Source of the DNA: Oscillospiraceae bacterium
GTDB lineage: Bacteria > Bacillota > Clostridia > Oscillospirales > Oscillospiraceae
Direction of reading: 5' to 3'
Assembly (NCBI GenBank): GCA_022792945.1
Contig: JAAWBZ010000102.1
Span: 1-32,169 of the forward strand
Length of the DNA stretch: 32,169 nucleotides
Made by a program: the position numbers and the translations under genes. Positions 17,281-25,851 of the stretch are shown in pieces. Below the pieces are notes generated by a model. That model ran no database searches and was not told the DNA's origin. It saw nothing but the letters and a program-made list of their open reading frames with translations. The number at the start of each line of letters is the position of its first letter. Positions within the stretch are counted from its first letter, which is position 1.

Positions 17281-17309
17281 ATTATAGCACATCCTGCCGC
17301 CGTTTTCAA
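17281..17309 (-). promoter_or_regulatory. Promoter of the foldase gene and downstream operon
   Basis: On the minus strand, TTGAAA (17304-17309) and TATAAT (17281-17286) are 17 bases apart. The expected leader is about 45-50 bases. Downstream genes on the same strand (lipid kinase, SLH protein, mnmE) may share this transcript. Confidence 0.8.
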
Positions 17310-17391
17310 TCGTTTGCACGGCATCCTGGCCCAGTGTACCATACCGGCGGGGGCAATGCAATGAACAAACTGTAAATCTCTGACGGCCTCC

Positions 17392-17420
17392 TTGCAAAAA
17401 GGCGGAAAAGCTGGTAAAAT
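17392..17420 (+). promoter_or_regulatory. Promoter of miaB
   Basis: TTGCAA (17392-17397), a 17-base spacer and TAAAAT (17415-17420). The leader to the TTG start at 17459 is about 32 bases. It diverges from the foldase promoter, with about 80 bases between the two -35 boxes. Confidence 0.75.
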
Positions 17421-17458
17421 AGACAGGCAATTTTGACGAAACACCGGAGGAATGCGCC

Positions 17459-18865
17459 TTGAACAGCACCACCACCCTCATTACGAACCAGCAGCTCCAG
17501 GCCCAGCAGCGCCGCTGCGGGGACATCCGCGCCTATTGGGAGGCCCAGGGCCGCGCGCCCGCGGCCTTCGTGGAAACCTACGGCTGCCAGCAGAACGAGG
17601 CCGACTCCGAGCGCATCCGCGGGATGCTGGAGCAGTGCGGCTACACTCTCCAGGACACCGCCGAAGCGGCCGACGTGGTGGTGTTCAACACCTGCGCCGT
17701 CCGGGAGCACGCCGAGCAGCGGGTGTTCGGGAACCTCGGCGCGCTGGTGCACACCAAGCGGCGGCACCCGGCGCAGAAAATCTTTCTCTGCGGCTGCATG
17801 GCCGGCCAGCCGGACGTGGTGGAGCGGGTGCGCAGGAGCTACCTCCATGTGGACGGCGTCTTTTCCACCCACCACCTCTGGGAGTTTCCCACCCTGCTCT
17901 GGCGGACGCTCTCCACAGGCCGGCGGGTCTTTGCCGACGCCGACGGGCCCGGCTCCATCGCCGAGGGCCTGCCCGTCTCCCGCCAGAGCCGCCTCAAGGC
18001 GTGGGTCAGCGTGATGTACGGGTGCAACAACTTCTGCACGTACTGCATCGTTCCCTACGTCCGCGGCCGCGAGCGCAGCCGCCGCATGGAGGACGTCATG
18101 GATGAGGTCCGCGCCCTGGTGGAGGACGGCTACAAGGACATCACCCTTCTGGGCCAGAACGTCAACTCCTATGGGCAGGACCTGGGGCAGGGCGCGGACT
18201 TTTCGGACCTGCTCTCAGCCCTGGCGGCGCTGCCGGGGGACTTCCTCCTGCGCTTTATGACCAGCCATCCCAAGGACGCCACGCCCAAGCTCTTTGACAC
18301 CATGGCCGCCTCCCCCAGGATCGCGAAGCACATCCACCTCCCCTTCCAGGCCGGAAACGACCGGGTCCTCGCGGCCATGAACCGCCGCTACACCGCCGCG
18401 CAGTATCTGGCGCTGGTGGAGCGCGCCCGGGCGGCGATGCCGGAGCTTGTGCTGACCTCGGACGTCATCGTGGGCTTCCCCGGGGAGACGGAGGCGGAGT
18501 TTGAGGACACCCTCCGGCTGGTGGAGCAGGTGCGCTGCGATGCGCTCTTTACCTTTATCTATTCCCCCCGTCCCGGCACCCCGGCGGCGAGGCTGCCGGA
18601 CCCGGCGGAGCGGGCGGAGAAGCTCCGTTGGTTCGACCGCCTCTGCGCCGCCCAGAACCGCATCTCCGAGGAAAAGCACCAGGCGTATGTGGGCAAAACC
18701 CTCCGCGTCCTGGTGGACGGGCAGGAGGACGGCGCGCTGACTGCCCGCACCGGAGGGGGGCGCCTGGTGCGCCTGCCCGGGGCTGACCCGGCGCTGATCG
18801 GCGCGTTCTGCCCCGCGGAGATCACCGGCGCGGCCACCTGGTCGCTGGTGGGGAGGCCGCTGTGA
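17459..18865 (+). CDS. miaB: tRNA-2-methylthio-N6-dimethylallyladenosine synthase MiaB
   Basis: 468-residue radical-SAM methylthiotransferase that converts i6A37 to ms2i6A37 in tRNAs. The N-terminal UPF0004 domain supplies three cluster cysteines (YGCQQNEADS, FNTCAVRE, GCMAG). The radical-SAM motif CNNFCTYC lies in YGCNNFCTYCIVPYVRGRE, and a C-terminal TRAM domain starts around YVGKTLRVLVDG. The start is TTG: GGAGG ends 8 bases before it and no better in-frame ATG exists. It acts after MiaA, encoded at 25941-26873. It probably heads a transcript with mutS. Confidence 0.95.
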   Translation: MNSTTTLITNQQLQAQQRRCGDIRAYWEAQGRAPAAFVETYGCQQNEADSERIRGMLEQCGYTLQDTAEAADVVVFNTCAVREHAEQRVFGNLGALVHTKRRHPAQKIFLCGCMAGQPDVVERVRRSYLHVDGVFSTHHLWEFPTLLWRTLSTGRRVFADADGPGSIAEGLPVSRQSRLKAWVSVMYGCNNFCTYCIVPYVRGRERSRRMEDVMDEVRALVEDGYKDITLLGQNVNSYGQDLGQGADFSDLLSALAALPGDFLLRFMTSHPKDATPKLFDTMAASPRIAKHIHLPFQAGNDRVLAAMNRRYTAAQYLALVERARAAMPELVLTSDVIVGFPGETEAEFEDTLRLVEQVRCDALFTFIYSPRPGTPAARLPDPAERAEKLRWFDRLCAAQNRISEEKHQAYVGKTLRVLVDGQEDGALTARTGGGRLVRLPGADPALIGAFCPAEITGAATWSLVGRPL

Positions 18866-19068
18866 AAAAGCTGCGGCCTGCGCTGAGTCTGGCCCTGCCG
18901 CTGTGGATCCCCGTCCGGGAGAGGAAGGGACTGTCCGCAGCGGGCTTTGGACGGACGGGCGCACGGCAATGGGCGGTGGGGACGGGCTTCGCCCTGACCC
19001 TGGCGGCGCTGTACCGGTACGCCAAGAGACGAAAGGAGGCGGCCCCATGGCAGAGATCACGCCCATGA
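18862..19068 (+). CDS. Possible small membrane protein between miaB and mutS
   Basis: 68 codons, GTG start overlapping the miaB TGA (GTGA) with GGGGAGG about 5 bases upstream, and a stop 22 bases inside mutS. A basic N-terminus (KKLRPALSLALPLW) and one plausible transmembrane stretch (AVGTGFALTLAALYRYAKRR) are visible. It fills the 181-base miaB-mutS gap almost exactly and is placed for translational coupling at both ends, which argues for a real gene. The composition is compatible with chance in GC-rich DNA, and I do not recognise the family. Confidence 0.4.
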   Translation: MKKLRPALSLALPLWIPVRERKGLSAAGFGRTGARQWAVGTGFALTLAALYRYAKRRKEAAPWQRSRP

Positions 19069-21665
19069 TGCGGCAGTATTTTGAGATCAAGGAGCAGAAT
19101 CCCGGCTGTCTCCTGTTTTTCCGCCTGGGCGACTTCTACGAGATGTTCGCCGAGGACGCCCGGACGGCCGCCCGCGAGCTGGACCTGACCCTCACCAGCC
19201 GCGACCACGGCAAGGCCAAGGATGATCCCGACCGCATCCCCATGTGCGGCGTGCCCTACCACTCCTGCGAGGCCTACATCGCCCGGCTGGTGGCCCGGGG
19301 CTACAAGGTGGCCATCTGCGACCAGATGGAGGACCCCGCCCTGGCCAAGGGCCTGGTCAAGCGGGAAATCACCCGCGTCGTGACCCCCGGGTCCGTCACC
19401 GAAAGCTCCATGCTGGACGAGCGGCGCAACAACTACTTCGCCTGCGCCTGCCTCCAGGACGGCGTCTACGGCCTGTGCTTCTGCGACATCTCCACCGGGG
19501 CCTTCTACGCCACCTGCGCCGCCGGCGAGAGCGCCGGGGAGAAGGCGGTCAACGAGCTGGGCCGGTTCTGTCCCTCGGAGCTGCTGCTGGGCGGCGGGGC
19601 CGACGCGGAGACCCTCCTGCCCGAGGCCCTGCGCAGCCGCTTTTCCTGCTGCGTGGACCGGGGCGACCCGGCCCTCTTCCAGCCGGACGCCGCCCGGGCG
19701 GTGGTGGAGCGGCAGTTCGGGAAAAGCCTGGAGGAGCTGGGCCTCGCGGCGGCCCCGGCGGTGGTGGCCGCGGCGGGCGCGCTGCTCTCCACGCTCCGCG
19801 CGGTGCAGAGGTCCGAGCTGGGCCACATCCGCGTGCTGGACTACTACCTCTCCGGCCGCTTCATGGAGCTGGACGCCGCGGCGCGGCGAAATCTCGAGCT
19901 GACCGAGACCATGCGCTCCCAGGCCCGCCGCGGGAGCCTCCTGGGCGTGCTGGACAAGACCAAAACGTCCATGGGCGGGCGGCTGCTGCGCAGCTGGCTG
20001 GAAAAGCCCCTCCTCAGCCCCGCCCGCATCGGCAAGCGCCTGGCGGCGGTGGACGAGCTGGTGAAAAAGACCGTCCCCCGGGAGGAGCTGATCGTCCTTC
20101 TGCGGGACATCTCGGACCTGGAGCGCATCATGGCCCGCATCGTCACCGGCACGGCCAACTGCCGGGACCTCACGGCCCTCTCCGCCGGGACGGCCCGCCT
20201 GCCGGAGCTGAAGGCGGCCCTGGCCCCCCTGGAGTCCGGCATGGTCCGCGCCCTGGACGAGCGGCTGGACACCCTGGACGACCTGCGCGCGCGCATCGAC
20301 CGGGCCATCGTGGACGACCCGCCCTTCACCGTCCGGGAGGGCGGCATCCTCCGCCCCGGCTACAGCGAGGAGGTGGACCGCCTTCGGGACATCATGTCCG
20401 GCGGCCGGGCGTCCCTGGCGGCCATCGAGGCGGCGGAGAAGGAAAAGACCGGCATCAAGTCCATGAAGGTGGGCTACAACCGTGTCTTTGGCTACTATAT
20501 TGAAATTTCCAAGGGCCAGTCCCACCTGGCCCCCGACACCTACATCCGCAAGCAGACCCTGACCAACTGCGAGCGCTACATCACCCCGGAGCTGAAGGAG
20601 CTGGAGAACACCATCCTCACCGCCAAGGACCGCATCGCCGCGCTGGAGTACGAGCTGTTCACGGAGCTGCGCCAGTGGCTCTCCGACCAGTCGGGCCGGG
20701 TGCGGGAGACCGCCGGGGCGGTGGCGGTGCTGGACGTGCTGAGCTGCTTTGCCCACACGGCGGTGAAAAACCGCTACTGCCGGCCGGAGGTGGACCTCTC
20801 CGGCGAGATCGTCATCCGCGACGGGCGGCACCCGGTGGTGGAGCAGATGCTCCAGGACCGGCTCTTTGTCCCCAACGACACCGAGCTGGGGGTGGGCGGC
20901 GGCCATGTGGCCATCCTCACCGGCCCCAACATGGCCGGCAAGTCCACCTATATGCGCCAGGTGGCGCTGATCGTGCTCATGGCGCAGATCGGCTCGTTCG
21001 TCCCGGCGTCGTCGGCGCGCATCGGCATCGTGGACCGGGTGTTCACCCGCATCGGAGCCAGCGACGATCTGGCCTCGGGCCAGTCCACCTTCATGGTGGA
21101 GATGCGCGAGGTGGCGGACCTTCTGCGCTATGCTACGCCCCGGTCGCTGCTGATCCTGGACGAGATCGGCCGCGGCACCTCCACCTTCGACGGCATGGCC
21201 ATCGCCCGGGCGGTGCTGGAGTACGCGGCGGACCCCAAAAAGCTGGGGGCCAAGACCCTCTTTGCCACCCACTACCACGAGCTGACGGTGCTGGAGGAGA
21301 CGCTGCCCGGGGTGCGGAACTACAACATCGCCGTGAAGAAGCGGCAGGACGAGGTGGTGTTCCTGCGGAAGATCGTCCGCGGCGGGGCGGACGACTCCTT
21401 CGGCGTGGAGGTGGCGAAAATGGCGGGCCTGCCGGACCCGGTGGTCCGCCGGGCGCGGCAGCTCCTCCGCGAGCTGGAGGGCGGCCGCGCCCCCGCCGCG
21501 CCCAAGGCCGCGGCGAAGCCGGAGACGGCGCAGGTGTCCATGCTGGACCTGGCCGGCGACGCCGTCCGCGCCCGCCTCGCCGCCGTCACCCCCGAGACCA
21601 TGACGCCCATCGAGGCCATGAATGTCCTCTTTGAGCTGAAAAAGCTGCTGAACCAGGGAGGCTGA
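19047..21665 (+). CDS. mutS: DNA mismatch repair protein MutS
   Basis: 872 residues, full length for MutS1. The mismatch-reading Phe-x-Glu lies in LGDFYEMF near residue 29-31. The connector, lever and clamp domains follow. The ATPase has Walker A GPNMAGKST (about 626-634), Walker B with Asp705 in LILDEIGRGTSTFDG, and the FATHYHEL region. The C-terminal tail holds an Ala/Pro-rich linker and a final helix (TPIEAMNVLFELKKLL). The start at 19047 has AAAGGAGG 8 bases upstream. It works with MutL, encoded 2.1 kb downstream. No sign of decay. Confidence 0.97.
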   Translation: MAEITPMMRQYFEIKEQNPGCLLFFRLGDFYEMFAEDARTAARELDLTLTSRDHGKAKDDPDRIPMCGVPYHSCEAYIARLVARGYKVAICDQMEDPALAKGLVKREITRVVTPGSVTESSMLDERRNNYFACACLQDGVYGLCFCDISTGAFYATCAAGESAGEKAVNELGRFCPSELLLGGGADAETLLPEALRSRFSCCVDRGDPALFQPDAARAVVERQFGKSLEELGLAAAPAVVAAAGALLSTLRAVQRSELGHIRVLDYYLSGRFMELDAAARRNLELTETMRSQARRGSLLGVLDKTKTSMGGRLLRSWLEKPLLSPARIGKRLAAVDELVKKTVPREELIVLLRDISDLERIMARIVTGTANCRDLTALSAGTARLPELKAALAPLESGMVRALDERLDTLDDLRARIDRAIVDDPPFTVREGGILRPGYSEEVDRLRDIMSGGRASLAAIEAAEKEKTGIKSMKVGYNRVFGYYIEISKGQSHLAPDTYIRKQTLTNCERYITPELKELENTILTAKDRIAALEYELFTELRQWLSDQSGRVRETAGAVAVLDVLSCFAHTAVKNRYCRPEVDLSGEIVIRDGRHPVVEQMLQDRLFVPNDTELGVGGGHVAILTGPNMAGKSTYMRQVALIVLMAQIGSFVPASSARIGIVDRVFTRIGASDDLASGQSTFMVEMREVADLLRYATPRSLLILDEIGRGTSTFDGMAIARAVLEYAADPKKLGAKTLFATHYHELTVLEETLPGVRNYNIAVKKRQDEVVFLRKIVRGGADDSFGVEVAKMAGLPDPVVRRARQLLRELEGGRAPAAPKAAAKPETAQVSMLDLAGDAVRARLAAVTPETMTPIEAMNVLFELKKLLNQGG

Positions 21666-21673
21666 GCCGCGTT

Positions 21674-22112
21674 ATGTACGATCTGTTTGACGAAACCAGC
21701 CTGCGTCAGGCCCTCACGCCCTATATCCCGGCGGGGGAAACGCTGCTGGCGGGCATCCACGCCGTGACGCTGCGGGTCAACCGGCGGCGGTTCGCCCGGT
21801 CCGGCATCTACCTGGGCCTCACCGCCGGGAGCCTCCTGGTGGACGAGTGCGTGGAGCGGAAGCAGCTGAAGGCGTTTTATGGAAACGACGGTGATTTCTG
21901 CGTCCGGCTCCCCCCTGGCGGAAATCCGCCGCTGCGCGGTGAGACGCGCCGCCCTGGGGGCCGTCCGCTGTGAGCTGACCATGCGGGACGGCAGCTTTTT
22001 GGCGCTCCTCCTGCCCAAGCGCGGCGGCCCCGGCGGCGGAATGCCCCGGCACGGGGAATACCGCGATCAAATTGTGGAGCGCCTGCGCGGCCTGGACCGC
22101 GGGCGCCCCTGA
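21674..22112 (+). pseudogene. Frameshifted small gene downstream of mutS
   Basis: An ATG at 21674 opens a frame reading FDETSLRQALTPYIPAGETL ... SGIYLGLTAGSLLVDECVER. The sensible protein then continues in the +1 frame as LAEIRRCAVRRAALGAVRCE ... MRDGSFLALLLPKRG ... YRDQIVERLRGL, ending at TGA 22112. Removing one C from the C6 run at 21910-21915 joins the halves into a coherent protein of about 145 residues. The pattern (GETLLAG, then strands with LGLT, DGSFLALLLPK, a final helix) suggests a small beta-rich PH-like domain, but I do not recognise a family. Causes could be a real mutation, slippage, programmed +1 frameshifting or a sequencing error. Without a shift the first frame ends at 21973 after 99 residues. 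Confidence 0.65.
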
Positions 22113-22158
22113 CGCCGCCGGAAAGCCCGGGCCGCTTTCCCATGAAAGGAGTACCCCC

Positions 22159-22869
22159 ATGGCCAATGCCAAACGCGCCGGTCTCGCCGGGACGCCCATG
22201 TCCCGGGGGGAGGTCATCGGCGGCTTTGTTTACCTTCCCTTTTACATTTTCCTCCTGGGCTGGCTGCTGGGGCTGCTGCTCCGCGCCCTGGGGAACCCGC
22301 TGTCGGCCTCGTCGGCCAACACGGTTTATTTTCTCGTCAATTTCCTGATCGCCGCCCTGATCTTCCGCCGCTGGCTCATCGCCTCCCTGAGCGCGGCGGC
22401 GCGGCAGTTCTGGAATTTTTTGCAGGCGGCGGTGCTGGGCTTCGCCTTTTACTATGCGCTCTCCTGGCTCCTGGCATGGGGGCTGGGGCTGCTGGGCTGG
22501 ACCGTGGCCAACCCCAACGACGCCTATGTCTCCGAGCTGGCCGGCGGCAGCGCCCGCTGGGCGCTGGTGTGTACGGTGCTGCTGGCCCCCATGGTGGAGG
22601 AAACCCTCTTCCGCGGCCTGATCTTCGGCAACCTCCGGCCCCTGAGCCGGGCGGCGGCTTATCTTGTCTCGGCCCTGTTTTTTGCGGCGGTACATGTCTG
22701 GCAGTACGCCGGGGCCCTGGGCTGGCGGGGGACGCTGCTGTGCGCGGTGCAGTATCTCCCCGCGGGGCTGGCCCTGGGGTGGACCTACGAGAAGTCCGCG
22801 ACCATCTGGGCCTCGGTCCTGGTTCACGCAGGCATCAACGCGGTGGCCATGGGCCTGCTGCACGGCTGA
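22159..22869 (+). CDS. CPBP family intramembrane glutamic endopeptidase
   Basis: 236-residue polytopic membrane protein of the CPBP (CAAX protease/bacteriocin-processing) family. Motif 1 is seen as MVEETLFRGLIFG (EExxxR), motif 2 as FFAAVHVW, and the third as SVLVHAGINAV. About six to eight hydrophobic segments are present. In bacteria such proteins cleave or bind membrane peptides, often in bacteriocin immunity or protein processing; the role here is unknown. GAAAGGAG lies 8 bases before the ATG at 22159. It starts 46 bases after the frameshifted gene. Confidence 0.88.
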   Translation: MANAKRAGLAGTPMSRGEVIGGFVYLPFYIFLLGWLLGLLLRALGNPLSASSANTVYFLVNFLIAALIFRRWLIASLSAAARQFWNFLQAAVLGFAFYYALSWLLAWGLGLLGWTVANPNDAYVSELAGGSARWALVCTVLLAPMVEETLFRGLIFGNLRPLSRAAAYLVSALFFAAVHVWQYAGALGWRGTLLCAVQYLPAGLALGWTYEKSATIWASVLVHAGINAVAMGLLHG

Positions 22870-22962
22870 GACGGCGGGCAGAGGCCGGATTGCCGCGTCG
22901 GCCAATGACACCGGCAAACGCACCCGCTCAAACCCATAGCCCCCGTCCCGCCGCAGCGGTTC

Positions 22963-22990
22963 CCGGCCGAAAACCTGTGTTTTCGGCCGG
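22963..22990. terminator. Perfect hairpin between convergent genes
   Basis: A 12-bp perfect stem (22963-22974 with 22979-22990; CCGGCCGAAAAC/GTTTTCGGCCGG) with a CTGT loop. It lies between the convergent CPBP gene and the Vat-like gene. There is no long T-run after the stem, so it is only a probable bidirectional terminator; it could also be part of the adjacent repeat. Confidence 0.5.
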
Positions 22991-23001
22991 AGCAACATAA
23001 A

Positions 23002-23067
23002 GTGAGGAGCGGATGTGCAGTTTCCGGCATCCGCCAAGAGCGAATGCCGGAAACGGAATGCAGCGAG
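23002..23067. repeat. Palindromic intergenic element, copy 2
   Basis: Homologous to copy 1 at 15615-15677. The stem GTTTCCGGCAT (23020-23030) pairs with ATGCCGGAAAC (23044-23054) across a 13-base loop. Relative to copy 1 the stem has a G-C to A-T change on both arms, keeping the pairing. It begins immediately after the stop codon (23068-23070) of the minus-strand acetyltransferase gene, as copy 1 does for the foldase gene. Confidence 0.7.
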
Positions 23068-23682
23068 TCACTTTTGGAGCCGGATGGCGTGGAGGTTCCG
23101 CGCGAGCTTCTCCCGCGGCCAGTCCCACCACCGGAGGGCCTGGAGCCGCTGGATCACGTCCTCCGGAAAGCGCCGCCGGAGAGGCCGCGCCGGAACGCCC
23201 GCCACGATGGTATAGGGCGGTACGTCCCGGGTCACCACCGCCCGCGCGCCGATGACGGCCCCATCGCCCACGGTGACGCCGGCCAGAAGGACCGCCTCAA
23301 AGCCGATCCACACGTCGTTTCCCACCACGATATCGCCCCGGTTGTCCCAGGCGCTGGTCACGTCCGCCGGGTCCAGGTCCCATTCCTCGTAGAAAATGGG
23401 GAAGGGGTAGGTGGAGAGGGCGTTCAGCGTGTGATTCGCGCCGTTGAACAGAAATTTTGCCCCGCAGGCGATGGAGCAGAATTTGCCGATCACCAGCTGA
23501 TCGCCGTTGACCGGATAATGGTAGAGCACGTTGTTTTTCTCAAAGTCCCGCGGGTCCCGGACAAAATCGTGGTACATGGTGTAGTCCCCCACCGAGATCG
23601 CGGGGTCCGTGACCACGTTTTTCAGGTACACCGTCTGGGTATCCCCGCTGCGGGGATAGATTTTAGACGCCGGTATGGCCAT
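23068..23682 (-). CDS. Vat/CatB-like xenobiotic O-acetyltransferase
   Basis: 204 residues of the left-handed beta-helix acetyltransferase family that includes Vat (streptogramin A) and CatB (chloramphenicol). Diagnostic features are [27 protein letters not shown] with the likely catalytic His84, [40 protein letters not shown], and a C-terminal RWWDWP. From memory the order and wording match Vat enzymes closely, but resistance activity cannot be claimed; many chromosomal relatives have unknown substrates. TAGGAGG lies 8 bases before the ATG. It has its own promoter (23763-23791) and a putative leader peptide (23695-23742). It is divergent from mutL and ends at a palindromic element. Confidence 0.88.
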   Translation of the reverse strand: MAIPASKIYPRSGDTQTVYLKNVVTDPAISVGDYTMYHDFVRDPRDFEKNNVLYHYPVNGDQLVIGKFCSIACGAKFLFNGANHTLNALSTYPFPIFYEEWDLDPADVTSAWDNRGDIVVGNDVWIGFEAVLLAGVTVGDGAVIGARAVVTRDVPPYTIVAGVPARPLRRRFPEDVIQRLQALRWWDWPREKLARNLHAIRLQK

Positions 23683-23694
23683 ACAAAAAACCTC

Positions 23695-23742
23695 CTAAAT
23701 TTTGTGTGTGACAATACCGGCTCCGACAATGCAGCGCTTCAC
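23695..23742 (-). CDS. Putative 15-residue leader peptide of the acetyltransferase gene
   Basis: In the acetyltransferase leader, a GTG at 23742 opens MKRCIVGAGIVTHKI followed by TAG (23697-23695). The upstream sequence AAAAAAGAGGTGATC (minus strand, 23760-23746) closely matches the full anti-16S site, AGAAAGGAGGTGATC, with GAGG 8 bases from the GTG. The peptide's TAG touches the GGAGG site of the main gene, so a ribosome stopping there would affect initiation. This is the layout of drug-inducible cat/erm leaders, but no expression evidence exists. Confidence 0.4.
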   Translation of the reverse strand: MKRCIVGAGIVTHKI

Positions 23743-23762
23743 CCCGATCACCTCTTTTTTCG

Positions 23763-23791
23763 ATTTTACCACATTCCCATTGGGGCGTCAA
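23763..23791 (-). promoter_or_regulatory. Promoter of the Vat-like acetyltransferase gene
   Basis: On the minus strand, TTGACG (23786-23791) and TAAAAT (23763-23768) with a 17-base spacer. The implied leader is about 75 bases and contains the putative leader peptide. The -35 box lies only 20 bases from the mutL start on the other strand, so the two transcription units overlap here. Confidence 0.75.
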
Positions 23792-23810
23792 CGCCCGGAA
23801 GGAGTCCGCC

Positions 23811-25679
23811 ATGTCTCTGATTCGACAATTATCCCCCCATGTGGCCGACCTGATCGCCGCCGGAGAGGTGGTGGAGCGGCCCGGCAGCGTGGTCAAGGAG
23901 CTGCTGGAAAACGCCGTGGACGCCGGGGCGCGCCATGTCACCGTGGAGATCCAGAACGGGGGCATGACCTTCCTCCGCGTCACCGACGACGGCTGCGGCA
24001 TGGCCCCCGACGACGCCGAGACCGCCTTCCTCCGCCACGCCACCAGCAAGCTCCGGGAGGCCGAGGACCTGGCGGCCATCTCCACCATGGGCTTCCGGGG
24101 CGAGGCCCTGGCGGCCATCGCCAGCGTCTCGCGCATCGACCTTCTGACCAGGACCGCTGACGCCGGCGCCGGCACGTCGGTCCGCCTGGAGGGCGGGACG
24201 GTCGTCGAGCGCGGCGACGCCGGGTGCCCGGTGGGCACCACCCTGATCGTGCGGGACCTCTTCTACAACACCCCGGCCCGGATGAAGTTCATGAAGTCCG
24301 ACAGCGCCGAGAGCGCCCGGATCGCCGCGGTGGTGCAGCAGCAGGCCCTGGCCCATCCGGAGGTGGCGGTGCGGCTGCTGCGGGACGGGCAGGAGGCGCT
24401 GTCCACCCCCGGCGACGGGCAGCTCTCCAGCGCGATCTACTGTGTGTTCGGGCGGCAGTTCGCCCGGGATCTGGTGGAGGTGGAAAGCCGGTGGGAGAAA
24501 TTCACCCTCCGGGGCTTTGTCACCCGGCCCGCCGCCACCCGGGGCAACCGGGGGGCGCAGCACTTCTTTGTCTGCGGCCGGCCGGTGGCGTCGCGGCTGC
24601 TGGCCTCGGCTCTGGAGCAGGCGTACCAGAACCAGATGACCGCCGGACGCTTCCCCGGCTGCGTCCTCTCCCTGGAGATGCCCCCCAGCCTTCTGGACGT
24701 CAACGTCCACCCGGCCAAGACCGAGGTGCGCTTCCTCAAGGAGCGGGACGTGTTCGACGCGGTGCACTACGGCGTCCTGGGGGCGCTGAACCGGACGCCG
24801 GGACGGCCGGAGATGGAGCTAAAGCCCCGGCAAACGCCGAAAAATCCGGTGAAGGCCGCTCAAAACCCCGCGTTTTTCAAGAGCATGGACGCCGCGCAGT
24901 ACCGCGCCTTCGCCAAGACCCTCAGCGAAGCTCCCCGGCCAGTGCCCTCGCCGGAGGCGGTGCGGCAGGTGTTTGAGACGCCCGCCGCGCCGAAGCGGGC
25001 GTCTGCGCCGCCGCCCCAGCCGGTGCCGGCACCGGCGGAGCACTTTGCCGCCCCGGCGGCGCTGCCCCGGGTGGAGCCGCCGGCGCAGACGGCCCTGCCG
25101 ATGCCGGAGGCTCCGTCCTACCGGGTCATTGGGGAGGCCCTGGACACCTACATCCTGGTGGAGCAGGGGGACGCGGTGCTGTTCCTGGACAAGCACGCGG
25201 CCCACGAGCGCATCCTCTTCGAGCGCCTGCGCGCGGCGGAGTCGGACCTCATGGCCCAGACGCTGATCGCCCCCGTGCCGGTACAGCTGGAGCGGGAGGA
25301 GGCGGCGGCGGTGCTGGAGCACGCGGCGCTGCTGCGGCGGTTCGGCTTCGAGGTGGAGGATTTCGGGGACGGGGCGGTGATGGTGCGCCAGCTGCCGGCG
25401 GATCTGGAGGAGGCGGCGGCGGAGACAGCGCTTCAGGCCCTGGCGGCGGACCTTCTGGAGGGCCGCGCGGCGGACCCGCAGACGCTGCGGGATAAGCTGC
25501 TGCACACCGTGGCCTGCAAGGCGGCCATCAAGGCCGGCTGGCACACGGACCCGGCGGAGCGGGACGATCTGGTCCGCCAGGTCCTCACCCGCGACGACAT
25601 CAAATACTGCCCGCATGGACGGCCCGTGTGCATCACGCTGACCAAGGCGCAGCTGGAGCGGCAGTTCAAGCGGTCGTGA
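23811..25679 (+). CDS. mutL: DNA mismatch repair protein MutL (endonuclease type)
   Basis: 622 residues. The GHKL ATPase shows ELLENAVDAGA, DDGCGM, RHATSKL and GFRGEALA. A Pro/Ala-rich linker spans about 330-430. The C-terminal domain has the nuclease signature HAAHERILFE (in LDKHAAHER), plus ACKAAIKAG and CPHGRP, so it should be a nicking MutL as in bacteria lacking MutH. AAGGAG lies upstream of the ATG at 23811. No strong plus-strand promoter was found; a weak TTGTGT-N17-GACAAT pair is at 23702-23730. mutS is upstream on the same strand, separated by the divergent acetyltransferase gene. Confidence 0.97.
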   Translation: MSLIRQLSPHVADLIAAGEVVERPGSVVKELLENAVDAGARHVTVEIQNGGMTFLRVTDDGCGMAPDDAETAFLRHATSKLREAEDLAAISTMGFRGEALAAIASVSRIDLLTRTADAGAGTSVRLEGGTVVERGDAGCPVGTTLIVRDLFYNTPARMKFMKSDSAESARIAAVVQQQALAHPEVAVRLLRDGQEALSTPGDGQLSSAIYCVFGRQFARDLVEVESRWEKFTLRGFVTRPAATRGNRGAQHFFVCGRPVASRLLASALEQAYQNQMTAGRFPGCVLSLEMPPSLLDVNVHPAKTEVRFLKERDVFDAVHYGVLGALNRTPGRPEMELKPRQTPKNPVKAAQNPAFFKSMDAAQYRAFAKTLSEAPRPVPSPEAVRQVFETPAAPKRASAPPPQPVPAPAEHFAAPAALPRVEPPAQTALPMPEAPSYRVIGEALDTYILVEQGDAVLFLDKHAAHERILFERLRAAESDLMAQTLIAPVPVQLEREEAAAVLEHAALLRRFGFEVEDFGDGAVMVRQLPADLEEAAAETALQALAADLLEGRAADPQTLRDKLLHTVACKAAIKAGWHTDPAERDDLVRQVLTRDDIKYCPHGRPVCITLTKAQLERQFKRS

Positions 25680-25851
25680 GCGGCCTTATCCGCGTTCCGG
25701 GCCGCCCCGTCCGCGCGGCCCGAGGCTTCCGGCCGGCTGCCACACGGCAATGACGAAACGACCGCGGCGGGACCGTGCAGCTGCGGCAGGCGTCCCGCTA
25801 CGACGGAGTGATCCGCGGCTTCGCCATGCTGCAGCGTGTGCGGCGGAAAAA

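Noticed and set aside
18822-21278. 818-codon minus-strand open frame opposite mutS
   Set aside because: mutS has every expected motif. The antisense product is low-complexity His/Gln/Gly/Leu-rich sequence produced by high third-position GC.
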